Part shown: positions 8,811 to 16,582 of the stretch, one piece after another
How the letters are laid out: each line of letters starts with the position of its first letter
How positions within the stretch are numbered: position 1 is the first letter of the stretch
Source of the DNA: an uncultured Mycolicibacterium sp.
GTDB taxonomy: Bacteria; Actinomycetota; Actinomycetes; Mycobacteriales; Mycobacteriaceae
NCBI RefSeq assembly: GCF_937941905.1
Contig: NZ_CALDGS010000122.1
Location: forward strand, 1 to 16,593
Direction of reading: 5' to 3'
Length of the DNA: 16,593 nt
Translations under genes and position numbers: made by a program
The notes under the pieces: generated by a model
Told to the model about the DNA's origin: nothing
Database searches by the model: none
What the model saw: only the letters and a program-made list of their open reading frames with translations

Positions 8811-9587
8811 ATGACCCCGAACACGGTCGGAATCCATTCGCTACCAATGACATTCGCCGGCCATACCGCGGTGGTCACCGGGGCGGCCTCCGGCATCGGC
8901 GCGGCCACCGCCCGACTGCTGATGTCGGCCGGGGTGCGCACCGTCCGACTGGACGTGCGCACCCCCGAACCCGACCCGGCGTTCGGGCCGGAGGTGCAGG
9001 TCTGCTGTGCCGCCGACGTCCGCGACCCCGGGCTGGCCGAGGTGCTCAGCGAGCACGGCGTCACCCAGGTCAGCTACCTGGTCAACTGCGCGGGCGTCAT
9101 CGAGATCACCGGCTTCGCCGGGGTGACCCGCGAACAGTGGCAGCGCTGCCTGGAGATCAACCTGGTCGGCGCCTACCAGGTGCTCGACGCGCTCACCCCG
9201 GCGCTGCGCCGGTCACCGGCGGCCGCGGTGGTCAACATCGCCTCCATCGAGGGGCACCGGGTGGTGGCGCTCACCGACCCCGACCCCACCCCGCAGTACG
9301 CCGCCTCCAAGGCCGCACTGCGCATGCTGACCGCCAGTGCGGCCCGGGCACTGGCCGCCGACGGGATCCGGGTCAACAGCGTCTCCCCCGGCTTCACCGC
9401 CACCCCGATGGCCGGGATCCACGGCGACACCGACCGGTTGCCGCCGTCGCTGGCACCGCGGGTGCCGGCCGGCCGGTTCGCCCGCCCCGAGGAGATCGCG
9501 CAGGCGGTGGCCTTCCTGCTCAGCGACCAGGCGAGCTACATCACCGGCACCGACCTGCGCATCGACGGGGGGTTCGAGCTGACATGA
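8811..9587 (+). CDS. Short-chain dehydrogenase/reductase (SDR2)
   Basis: This 258-aa classical SDR has TGAASGIG starting at residue 23, NCAG, and the catalytic residues Ser145 (NIASIEGH), Tyr163 and Lys167 (YAASK). The C-terminus is DLRIDGGFELT. Asp at the end of strand 2 (VRLDVR) suggests NAD. ATG 8811 follows the DUF1116 stop by 2 nt, with AGGGG 5 nt upstream. This gives a slightly long N-terminal lead of about 12 residues before the fold; ATG 8847 would remove it but has no ribosome site. Its stop overlaps the next start by 4 nt (ATGA). It is well diverged from SDR1 and SDR3, so it probably acts on a different intermediate. Confidence 0.92.
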   Translation: MTPNTVGIHSLPMTFAGHTAVVTGAASGIGAATARLLMSAGVRTVRLDVRTPEPDPAFGPEVQVCCAADVRDPGLAEVLSEHGVTQVSYLVNCAGVIEITGFAGVTREQWQRCLEINLVGAYQVLDALTPALRRSPAAAVVNIASIEGHRVVALTDPDPTPQYAASKAALRMLTASAARALAADGIRVNSVSPGFTATPMAGIHGDTDRLPPSLAPRVPAGRFARPEEIAQAVAFLLSDQASYITGTDLRIDGGFELT

Positions 9588-10618
9588 CCGACGCCCCGGT
9601 CGGATACGAACCCTCACTGGGCCGGGTCGCCCGCACCGGCAGCTGGGCGGAGCTGGCCCGCGGCACGTTCCGCTGCGCCGTCGAGCGGCTGGACCGCGGC
9701 GACTACGAGGCCGCCGCCCAACTCGTCGAGGTGTCGGTGCTCGAGGCCGAGGAGCTGCGCGACGTCTACGACCGCTGGCCGGCCGCCGCCCTGGACTGGA
9801 TCCGCGACCACGGGGTGACCGAGCAGTCGCTGCAGGCCGCCGTGGACCGGCTCACCGGGGTGATCGGCGAGCAGGCGATCGCCGGGATCGCCGCGGAGTG
9901 GCCGCGCTACACCGAGGCGGCGGCCCGGGCGGCCCGGGCCTGCCGGGACCGCGACCCGGCGGCCGCCGAGCAGGTCGAGCAGGCCCGGCTGATCTGGCAG
10001 GGCATCCACGACCGGGCGGTGGACCGGGTGTCGGGCATCGTCGACATCGCGGTCCGACTGGTCGGCGAGGACCACCTCGGCGCGCTGTGGGACTTCCTGA
10101 TGGCCGACTGGTACGAGGTGCACGCCCGCCGCTACGCGCTGGACAACCAGCCCTGGCGGGAGTCCGCGCACCAGTTGATGATCGCCATCGTCGACGGGTT
10201 CCACGCCCACCTGGCCGGCACCGGCCGGCAGGGCGACATCGAGCTCATCCACGAACCGCACCGCACCGGTTTCCGGTTCGACCCGTGCGGTTCCGGCGGC
10301 CGCTCGCTGGACCCGCGGATCACCGACGGCGCGCCGCGGGCCGGCGGGCCGTACGGGTTCGCGGTCACCACGAAACCGCACGACTGGGCGTGGAACACGG
10401 TCGGGATCTGCTCCTACTGCGTGCACTGCTGCCAGCTCAACGAGCGGATGCCGATCGACCGGCTGGGCTACCCGACCCGGGTGATCGACCCGCCGGTGTG
10501 GGATCCGCAGGCGCCGTCGACCTCCTGCACCTGGTGGGTCTACCACGATCCCGCCGACGTCCCCGACCACGTCTACCGCCGGGTGGGGCGCGACCCGTCC
10601 CGCCGGCCCCGCCGCTGA
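9584..10618 (+). CDS. Unrecognised protein with CGSGGR and CxxCxxCC motifs
   Basis: This is a 344-aa protein of no family I can name with confidence. The N-terminal two thirds (to about residue 220) are predicted to be mostly alpha-helical, rich in Ala, Glu and Arg, with no signal peptide or membrane segment. The C-terminal third is different. It has DPCGSGGR around Cys235, an HDWAW segment, then Cys276-x2-Cys279-x2-Cys282-Cys283 (CSYCVHCC) and another Cys in STSCTWW. This Cys/His set could bind zinc or an iron-sulfur cluster, with Cys235 as a possible further ligand or nucleophile. The start overlaps the SDR2 stop (ATGA), so translation is coupled. A GS-like gene follows after 30 nt. Position beside the DUF1116 gene suggests a shared reaction, but that is a guess. 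Confidence 0.85.
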   Translation: MTDAPVGYEPSLGRVARTGSWAELARGTFRCAVERLDRGDYEAAAQLVEVSVLEAEELRDVYDRWPAAALDWIRDHGVTEQSLQAAVDRLTGVIGEQAIAGIAAEWPRYTEAAARAARACRDRDPAAAEQVEQARLIWQGIHDRAVDRVSGIVDIAVRLVGEDHLGALWDFLMADWYEVHARRYALDNQPWRESAHQLMIAIVDGFHAHLAGTGRQGDIELIHEPHRTGFRFDPCGSGGRSLDPRITDGAPRAGGPYGFAVTTKPHDWAWNTVGICSYCVHCCQLNERMPIDRLGYPTRVIDPPVWDPQAPSTSCTWWVYHDPADVPDHVYRRVGRDPSRRPRR

Positions 10619-10648
10619 CCCGGCCCCGTCGAACAAGGAGCCCGCACA

Positions 10649-11965
10649 ATGGTTGATCCCCATCCCCCGAACCGGGTGCCCCTCCCCCAGGTGCCACTCA
10701 CCCAGATCGAGGTCGCCGACTACGACCTCGGCCTGCGCGGGAAACTGGTGCGCGCCGAGAAGTCCCGGTCGTCGGGCCTGGCGTTCTGCACCATCGTCTA
10801 CGGGCTGTCGGTGGTCGACGACGTCACCGACACCCAGTTCTCCAACGCCGGCAACGGGTATCCCGACGCACTGCTGGCCGTCGACGAGTCCACCCGGGTC
10901 GCGCTGCCCTGGCGGCCCGGCACCGACGCGGTGATCGCCGAACTCGTCGACGCCGAGGGCCGGCCGCTGGAGATGTCGCCGCGTGCGGTGCTGCGCAACC
11001 TGGTCGACGGCTACGCCGAGCTGGGCCTGGAGCCGATCCTGGGCTACGAGTACGAGCTGTGGATCCTGCGGCCGAGCACCGACGGCGCGGCGCTGCTGCC
11101 CGGCTACACCAAGCCGGGCGCCACCGAGAACGCCTACAGCCTCACCCGCAACGCCGAGATCAACGCGCTGGCAAGCGAGTTCATCAGCCGGATGGACGCC
11201 GTGGGCATCGAGGTGCAGATGTTCCACGCCGAGCTCGGGCCCGGGTTCTTCGAGTTCACCCTCGCCCCGGCACCCGCGCTGCAGGCCGCCGACCGGGCCG
11301 CCCGCGCCCGGCAGTACCTGCGCGACCTGTGCGCCGAGCACGGCCTGCGCGCCAGCTTCATGGCCAAGCCGTTCACCGACCGCTCCGGGGCGGGCGGGCA
11401 CGTGCACTCCAGCCTGAACCGGGACGGGGTCAACGTGTTCACCGGCGCCGACGGGCGGCTGTCGGCCGAGGCACAGGCCTACCTGGCCGGGCTGCTGGCG
11501 ACCATGCCGGACGTGAGCCTGATGTTCAACCCGAGCATCAACTCCTACAAGCGCATCGATCCGGAGATGTTCACCCCGACCCGGTCCGACTGGGGCTACG
11601 ACGACCGCAGCACCGCCGCGCGGGTCATCCTCGCCGACCCCCGCTCGGCCCGGGTCGAGCACCGCCGGCCCGGTGCCGACGCCAACCCCTACCTGGTGGC
11701 CGCCGGGCTGCTGGCCGGCGGGCTGCACGGGCTGCGCGCCGGGCTGACGCTGCCCCCGCCCAACGGCGAGGGGGCGGACCTGCCCGGCGATCTCGGCGCG
11801 GCGCTGCAGCAGTTCGAGAGCTCGACGGTGCTGGCCGACCTGCTCGGCAAACCGTTCTGCACCACCTATGCCGAGACCCGGCGGGCCGAACTGCAGCGCT
11901 ACCAGGACTGGCTGCGCCGCACCATCACCGACTGGGAACTGCACCGACACCTGGAGCATCAATGA
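10649..11965 (+). CDS. Glutamine-synthetase-like ligase 1 (probable gamma-glutamylamine ligase)
   Basis: This 438-aa protein of the GS type I superfamily would join the gamma-carboxyl of glutamate to ammonia or an amine using ATP. The N-terminal part keeps the beta-grasp trace (LGLRGKL). The catalytic domain shows EYE (metal site), AELGPGFFEF, GGHVHSS (ammonia/ATP loop), NSYKRI, and RVEHRRPGADANPY. The GPGQ(Y/F)E signature has Phe in place of Gln, an unusual change near the active site. The adenylylation loop of housekeeping GlnA is absent. Relatives such as PuuA, IpuC and TdnQ/AtdA1 glutamylate putrescine, isopropylamine or aniline, which fits a catabolic setting. AAGGAG (10635-10640) lies 8 nt before the ATG, the strongest ribosome site in the operon. 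The stop overlaps the start of GS2. Confidence 0.9.
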   Translation: MVDPHPPNRVPLPQVPLTQIEVADYDLGLRGKLVRAEKSRSSGLAFCTIVYGLSVVDDVTDTQFSNAGNGYPDALLAVDESTRVALPWRPGTDAVIAELVDAEGRPLEMSPRAVLRNLVDGYAELGLEPILGYEYELWILRPSTDGAALLPGYTKPGATENAYSLTRNAEINALASEFISRMDAVGIEVQMFHAELGPGFFEFTLAPAPALQAADRAARARQYLRDLCAEHGLRASFMAKPFTDRSGAGGHVHSSLNRDGVNVFTGADGRLSAEAQAYLAGLLATMPDVSLMFNPSINSYKRIDPEMFTPTRSDWGYDDRSTAARVILADPRSARVEHRRPGADANPYLVAAGLLAGGLHGLRAGLTLPPPNGEGADLPGDLGAALQQFESSTVLADLLGKPFCTTYAETRRAELQRYQDWLRRTITDWELHRHLEHQ

Positions 11966-13338
11966 GCGACGCCACCCGACTCGACCTCGACGAATACGAG
12001 GCGCTGGTCCGTGCCGGCGAGATCAACACGGTGATCTGCGCCGCCCCCGACCCGTGGGGGCGGCTGGTGGGCAAGCGGCTGACCGTCCCGGCGTTCGAGT
12101 CCATGGGGCTCGACGGCCGCGGGGTCAGCGCCAGCAGCTTCGTGTTCGCCGTCGACCTGGAGATGAACCCGCTGGAACTGCCGGTGTCCAACTCCGCCAA
12201 CGGCTTCGTGGACATCCGGCTGGTGCCGGACCTGGCCACGCTGCGCCGGGTGCCGTGGGAGCCGCACGCCGCGCTGGTGCTGTGCGACGCCTACCACATG
12301 GACTCCGACGACCTGCTCGAGGTGGCCCCGCGCAGCATCCTGCGCCGGCAGCTGCAGCGGGCCGCCGAGCAGGGGCTGAGCTTCAAGTTCGCCTCCGAAC
12401 TGGAGTTCTTCCTGGCCGCGGTGCCGCCGCGGCAGGCCTGGGAGCAGGGCTACCGGGATCTGCGGATGCTGTCGGACTACCGGTCCGACTACCAGATGAT
12501 CCAGGCCTGCCGCGACGAGTGGTTCATCGAGCAGATCCGCAACCAGATGCCGGCCTTCGGGGTGCCGATCGAGTCCTCCAAACCGGAGTGGGGCCTCGGC
12601 CAGCAGGAGGTCACCCTGGACTACTGCGACACCCTGGAGATGGCCGACCGGCACGTGCTGTTCAAGTACGGCGTCAAGCAGCTGGCCCACCGCGCCGACC
12701 TCACCGTGACCTTCATGGCCAAACCGAAGATCGACGAGGTCGGTTCGTCGTGCCACCTGCACGTCAGCATGTGGACCGCCGACGGCGCCGAGCCGCTCAG
12801 CTGGTCCGACGAGACCGCCTCGATGTCGCCGCTGTTCGGCTCCTTCGTGGCCGGCCAGCTCACCCACGCCGTCGACCTGACACTGATGTACGCACCGACG
12901 GTCAACTCCTACAAGCGGTTCCAGCCCGACCAGTTCGCCGGGACGGCGATCGCGCTGGGCCACGACAACCGCTCGTGCGCGTTCCGGTTGGTCGGCTCGG
13001 GTGCGGCGTTCCGGGTGGAGAACCGGATCCCGGGCGCCGACATCAACCCGTACTACGCCTATGCGGCCACCATCGCCGCCGGGCTGGACGGGATCGCCCG
13101 GGAGCTGCCGGCGCCCGAGATCCTGTCCGGAAACGCCTGGGAGCGCACCGACATCGAGACGGTGCCGACGTCGCTGCACCGGTCCCTGGACCGCTTCGCC
13201 GAGTGCAAGATGGCCCGCGCCGCGTTCGGCGACGACGTGTTCGAGCACCTGCTGGTCAGCGCGCAACGCGAGCTGGAGGCCTTCGACTCCCACACCGTGA
13301 CGGACTGGGAGTCCCGTCGCTACTACGAACGAGTCTGA
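11962..13338 (+). CDS. Glutamine-synthetase-like ligase 2 (probable gamma-glutamylamine ligase)
   Basis: This 458-aa GS type I homologue is clearly different from its upstream neighbour. Motifs are intact: SELEFF (metal ligands), PEWGLGQQEVTL, the HxH loop GSSCHLHVSM, NSYKRF, DNRSCAFR, and RVENRIPGADINPYYAYAA. The N-terminal beta-grasp domain carries GRLVGKRL. Like PuuA-type ligases it lacks the housekeeping adenylylation site, so a role in gamma-glutamylation of an organic amine is more likely than ammonia assimilation. The ATGA overlap with GS1 makes equal expression likely, and the two could form a mixed oligomer or act on successive amines. Which one is active on what cannot be told. The next gene is 26 nt downstream. 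Confidence 0.92.
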   Translation: MSDATRLDLDEYEALVRAGEINTVICAAPDPWGRLVGKRLTVPAFESMGLDGRGVSASSFVFAVDLEMNPLELPVSNSANGFVDIRLVPDLATLRRVPWEPHAALVLCDAYHMDSDDLLEVAPRSILRRQLQRAAEQGLSFKFASELEFFLAAVPPRQAWEQGYRDLRMLSDYRSDYQMIQACRDEWFIEQIRNQMPAFGVPIESSKPEWGLGQQEVTLDYCDTLEMADRHVLFKYGVKQLAHRADLTVTFMAKPKIDEVGSSCHLHVSMWTADGAEPLSWSDETASMSPLFGSFVAGQLTHAVDLTLMYAPTVNSYKRFQPDQFAGTAIALGHDNRSCAFRLVGSGAAFRVENRIPGADINPYYAYAATIAAGLDGIARELPAPEILSGNAWERTDIETVPTSLHRSLDRFAECKMARAAFGDDVFEHLLVSAQRELEAFDSHTVTDWESRRYYERV

Positions 13339-13364
13339 TTCACAAACGATCTCGAGGAGAACAC

Positions 13365-14306
13365 ATGCCGATCGATCCTGTTGCGCAGAAGATGCTCGAC
13401 GACGCCAAGGCGTCCGGGCAGCCGAATGCGCACCTGCTGCCGGTTCCCGCCGCACGGGAGAAGTTCGAGAACGCCTTCGCCGGGCTGACCAAGCCGCCGG
13501 TCGCGCGCACCGTCGACGTGCAGATCCCCACCCGCGACGGCGCGGTCATCCCGGGTCGGCTGTACCTGCCGCGCACCGACGCCGACCGGCTGCCGCTGAC
13601 CGTCTACTACCACGGCGGCGGCTGGCTGCTGGGCAGCATCGACTCGCACGACGTCACCACCCGGCTGCTGGCCGTCGCCGCCGACTGCGCGGTGCTGTCG
13701 GTCGGTTACCGGCGTGGCCCGGAGTCCCGCTTCCCCACCGCCGTCGACGACGCGATGGACGCGCTGCGCTGGGCGCTGACGCCGGAGGCCGGGCTGCCGA
13801 TCGATCCGGACCGGGTCGCGGTGGCCGGGGACTCCGCCGGCGGCAACCTGGCCGCGGTGGTCGCGCTCGACGCCCGCGAGGCCGGCGGGCCCGCGCTGGT
13901 GCACCAGCTGCTCGTCTACCCGGTCACCACCACCGATCTGGACCGCGGCATGGACCCGGCCTACGACGGGGTGATGCTGGAGCGCGACGAGTTGCAGTGG
14001 CACCAGGACAACTACCTGCCGGGTCCGGAGTACGCGGGCGACCCGCGGGTCAACGTGCTCGACGCCGAGCTGTCCGGGCTGCCGCCGGCCACGGTGATCC
14101 TGGCCGAGTGCGACCCGATCCGCCCGCAGGGCGAACTGTTCGCCAAGGCGCTGGCCGACGCCGGGGTGCCGGTGCAGGTCCACCTCACCGACGGGTTGGT
14201 GCACGGGTTCTTCGGGCTCAACGAGGTGTTCGCCAACGCCGAACCCGCCATGGCCTTCGCCGGCGAGCAGCTCAAGCGGGCCTTCGGCACCGAGACCGCC
14301 CGATGA
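13365..14306 (+). CDS. Alpha/beta-hydrolase esterase, HSL (family IV) type
   Basis: This 313-aa cytoplasmic carboxylesterase of the hormone-sensitive-lipase group has the oxyanion-hole motif HGGGW at residues 83-87. The nucleophile is Ser157 in GDSAGG. The likely acid is Asp250 (ECDPIRPQGE, where DPLRDEG is more usual), and the base is His280 (HGFF). No signal peptide is present. A strong GAGGAG (13354-13359) lies 5 nt before the ATG. The stop overlaps the SDR3 start by 4 nt. Family members cleave short-chain esters and lactone-derived esters. With a Baeyer-Villiger-type monooxygenase just downstream, a role in cleaving the ester or lactone made by that enzyme is plausible but not shown. Confidence 0.93.
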   Translation: MPIDPVAQKMLDDAKASGQPNAHLLPVPAAREKFENAFAGLTKPPVARTVDVQIPTRDGAVIPGRLYLPRTDADRLPLTVYYHGGGWLLGSIDSHDVTTRLLAVAADCAVLSVGYRRGPESRFPTAVDDAMDALRWALTPEAGLPIDPDRVAVAGDSAGGNLAAVVALDAREAGGPALVHQLLVYPVTTTDLDRGMDPAYDGVMLERDELQWHQDNYLPGPEYAGDPRVNVLDAELSGLPPATVILAECDPIRPQGELFAKALADAGVPVQVHLTDGLVHGFFGLNEVFANAEPAMAFAGEQLKRAFGTETAR

Positions 14307-15025
14307 CCCGGCTGGCCCTGGTCACCGGCGCGGCCGGCGGGATCGGCTCGGCGACGGTGCGACGGCTGGTCCGCGACGGGGTGGAGGTGATCGCCACCGA
14401 CGTGGCCGAGCGGGGCCCCGACTTCGGCGCCGGGGCCCGCTACGTCCCGTTCGACCTGATCGGCGGCGACCCCGCCGAGTTGCTCGCCGGGCTGGACCGG
14501 CTCGACTACCTGGTCAACGCCGCCGGGGTGGCGCTGTTCAACCGCGACGGGTCGATGCTCGACATCGACGAGTCGATCTGGGACGTCACCCTCGGGGTGA
14601 ACCTGCACGGGCTGCGCAGGCTCACCGTGGCGGCGGTGCCGCTGCTGCGCCGCGGGGAGGGCAGGGCGATCGTGAACGTGGCCTCCACCGCGGGGCTGCG
14701 CGGCATGGACTCCCCGCTGGACGCCTACCAGGTGTCCAAGGCCGCGGTGGTGTCGCTGACCCGCACCCTGGCACTGCAGCTGGCCCCGGAGGGGATCCGG
14801 TGCAACACCGTCTGCCCCGGGGCGATCCTCACCCCGATGATCGACTACCTCTACGAGGAGAACCCGGCCCGGCGCACCGACATGGAACAGCGCACCCCGA
14901 TGCGCCGGCTCGGCATGCCCGAGGAGATCGCGGCAGCCATCGCGTTCCTGCTGTCCGAGGACGCATCCTTCGTCACCGCAACGGATCTCGTCGTCGACGG
15001 AGGCTGGACCGCTCAGATCAAGTGA
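14303..15025 (+). CDS. Short-chain dehydrogenase/reductase (SDR3)
   Basis: This 240-aa classical SDR has TGAAGGIG at residues 8-15, VNAAG, Ser128 (NVASTAGL), Tyr142 and Lys146 (YQVSK), and a DLVVDGGW end. Asp after strand 2 (IATDVAE) suggests NAD dependence. Overall it resembles the 2,3-dihydro-2,3-dihydroxybenzoate or 3-oxoacyl reductase-like subgroup, which is not enough to name a substrate. It is the last gene of the operon and is translated from an ATGA overlap with the esterase gene. A short CGGCC-gca-GGCCG hairpin (15039-15051) after the stop may attenuate read-through into the monooxygenase gene. Confidence 0.92.
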   Translation: MTRLALVTGAAGGIGSATVRRLVRDGVEVIATDVAERGPDFGAGARYVPFDLIGGDPAELLAGLDRLDYLVNAAGVALFNRDGSMLDIDESIWDVTLGVNLHGLRRLTVAAVPLLRRGEGRAIVNVASTAGLRGMDSPLDAYQVSKAAVVSLTRTLALQLAPEGIRCNTVCPGAILTPMIDYLYEENPARRTDMEQRTPMRRLGMPEEIAAAIAFLLSEDASFVTATDLVVDGGWTAQIK

Positions 15026-15051
15026 TTCCGCCGCCAACCGGCCGCAGGCCG

Positions 15052-15080
15052 TTGACACACCGATTAAAGGTCTAAATACT
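15052..15080 (+). promoter_or_regulatory. Monooxygenase promoter with embedded operator
   Basis: A consensus -35 TTGACA (15052-15057) is followed after 17 nt by AATACT (15075-15080). Between them lies GATTAAAGGTCTAAAT (15062-15077), the same core as before the permease and the SDR operon. A degenerate inverted partner TTGAACTTTT (15088-15097) lies downstream; its GAAC is 17 nt from the GGTC, the same spacing as in the permease pair. The geometry fits repression by a bound regulator. Confidence 0.55.
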
Positions 15081-15112
15081 GAGCCTATTGAACTTTTCAG
15101 ACAGGAGACGAC

Positions 15113-16582
15113 ATGGCTGTACAGATCGGCGCGCAGCCGCGCGTGGCGATCATCGGTTCCGGGTTCAGCGGCCTGGCCGCCGCGATCGAGTTGCGCAGGC
15201 AGGGCATCGAGGACTTCGTCATCTTCGAGAAGGCCCCGGGCATGGGCGGCACCTGGTTCTACAACCGCTACCCGGGCGCCGAGGTGGACCTGGAGTCGCA
15301 CATCTACTCGTTCTCGTTCGAGCGCTACGACTGGTCGCGCACCCACGCGCACTGGGACGAGCTGCTCGGCTACCTCGAGCACGTGGCCCGCAAGTGGAAC
15401 CTGACCGACCGGATCCGGCTCAACGAGAAGGTCGAGGAGGTGCGCTGGTCCGACGAGGACAGGACCTGGACGCTGACCACCTCCTCCGGCGCCGACCACG
15501 GCGCCTTCACCGCGGTGATCAGCGCGGTCGGCTTCCTCAACATCCCGCTCATCCCGCCGTTCGCCCGTGAGGAGCACGACTTCGAGGGCGCGATCTGCCA
15601 CACCTCGTCGTGGATCGAGGGGCTGGACATGACCGGCAAGAAGGTCGGCGTGGTGGGCACCGGCTCCTCGGCGGTGCAGATCGTCACCGAGGCCGAGCGG
15701 GTCGCCGCCGAGGTGAAGATCTTCCAGATCGAGCCGAACTGGATCCTGCCCAAGAACAGCCGTGCGTTCTCCCCGTGGGAGCGCCGGCTGAACCGGCTCG
15801 CCCCGGTGTACCTGTACCGCCGCTACAAGCTCTACCTGGGCTACGACCTGCGCCAGCTCGGCGCCGGCCACGCCCGCGCCGACGGCCGGGCCAACCAGCG
15901 CCGCCGCCGCGCCGCCGAGGCGTTCCTGCGCCAGGAACTCGGCTCCCGGCCCGACCTGCTGGAGCTGGCCACCCCGAAGTTCCCGTTCGAGGGCCGGCGC
16001 ACCGTCATCTCCGACACCTACTACGCCGCCCTGCGCAACCCGAAGGTCACCCTGGTGCCGCACGCCGTCAAGGGGCTCACCCGCACCGGCGCCGTCGACG
16101 CCAACGGCGACGAGCACGAACTCGACATCATCGTGCTGGCAACGGGTTTCGACGCGGCGAACTACCTCGGCAACTACCGGGTGTACGGCCGCAACGGGGT
16201 GGAGATCCACGACGAGTGGGCCGGCGAGCCGCAGGCCCTGCTCGGCATGATGGTGCCGAACTTCCCGAACTTCTTCATCATGTACGGTCCCAACACCAAC
16301 TCGGTGCCGCTGGTGACCTTCTACGAGGCCCAGGCCGCCTTCGCCGCTGGCCTGATCAAGAAGGCCGCCAGGACCGGCCGCCGGCTCATCGAGGTGCGCC
16401 GGTCGGCGTTCCTGCTCTACAACGAGTGGATCCAGGACACGCTGGCCAAGACGGTGTGGGCCAAGGTGGACAGCTACTTCCACGCCGGCAGCGGCCGGAT
16501 CGTGTCGCAGTGGCCGTTCAACGCCACCACCTACCTGGCCGCGGTCAAGCTCGCCCGCCGGTTCGGCGTGCGGCTGTCCTGA
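15113..16582 (+). CDS. FAD-dependent monooxygenase, Baeyer-Villiger (class B) type
   Basis: This 489-aa flavoprotein would insert one oxygen atom from O2 using FAD and NADPH. The FAD-binding GSGFSG is near residue 16, followed by an FEKAPGMGGTW segment. The type I Baeyer-Villiger fingerprint is nearly complete: Phe157-x-Gly159-x3-His163-x3-Trp167, but Ile168 stands where Pro or Asp is normal. A second Rossmann motif GTGSSA (NADPH) and the ATGFD segment follow. The protein is somewhat shorter than cyclohexanone monooxygenase. CAGGAG lies 5 nt before the ATG. It has its own promoter behind the operon. Likely reactions are conversion of a ketone to an ester or lactone; N- or S-oxygenation is an alternative for this superfamily. 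Only 11 nt of the window follow the stop. Confidence 0.92.
   Translation: MAVQIGAQPRVAIIGSGFSGLAAAIELRRQGIEDFVIFEKAPGMGGTWFYNRYPGAEVDLESHIYSFSFERYDWSRTHAHWDELLGYLEHVARKWNLTDRIRLNEKVEEVRWSDEDRTWTLTTSSGADHGAFTAVISAVGFLNIPLIPPFAREEHDFEGAICHTSSWIEGLDMTGKKVGVVGTGSSAVQIVTEAERVAAEVKIFQIEPNWILPKNSRAFSPWERRLNRLAPVYLYRRYKLYLGYDLRQLGAGHARADGRANQRRRRAAEAFLRQELGSRPDLLELATPKFPFEGRRTVISDTYYAALRNPKVTLVPHAVKGLTRTGAVDANGDEHELDIIVLATGFDAANYLGNYRVYGRNGVEIHDEWAGEPQALLGMMVPNFPNFFIMYGPNTNSVPLVTFYEAQAAFAAGLIKKAARTGRRLIEVRRSAFLLYNEWIQDTLAKTVWAKVDSYFHAGSGRIVSQWPFNATTYLAAVKLARRFGVRLS

Noticed and set aside
11059..11961. In-frame upstream extension of GS-like ligase 2
   Set aside because: The extension overlaps ligase 1 and is Arg/Ala/Gly-rich without motifs; the ATG at 11962 in an ATGA overlap starts the true N-terminus.
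9614..11962. 782-aa minus-strand open frame
   Set aside because: It is opposite the Cys-rich protein and GS-like ligase 1. It has no recognisable motif and runs across gene boundaries and a strong ribosome site.
14012..16483. 823-aa minus-strand open frame opposite SDR3 and the monooxygenase
   Set aside because: It covers two well-supported genes and the operator region, and its composition is the typical shadow of GC-rich coding sequence.
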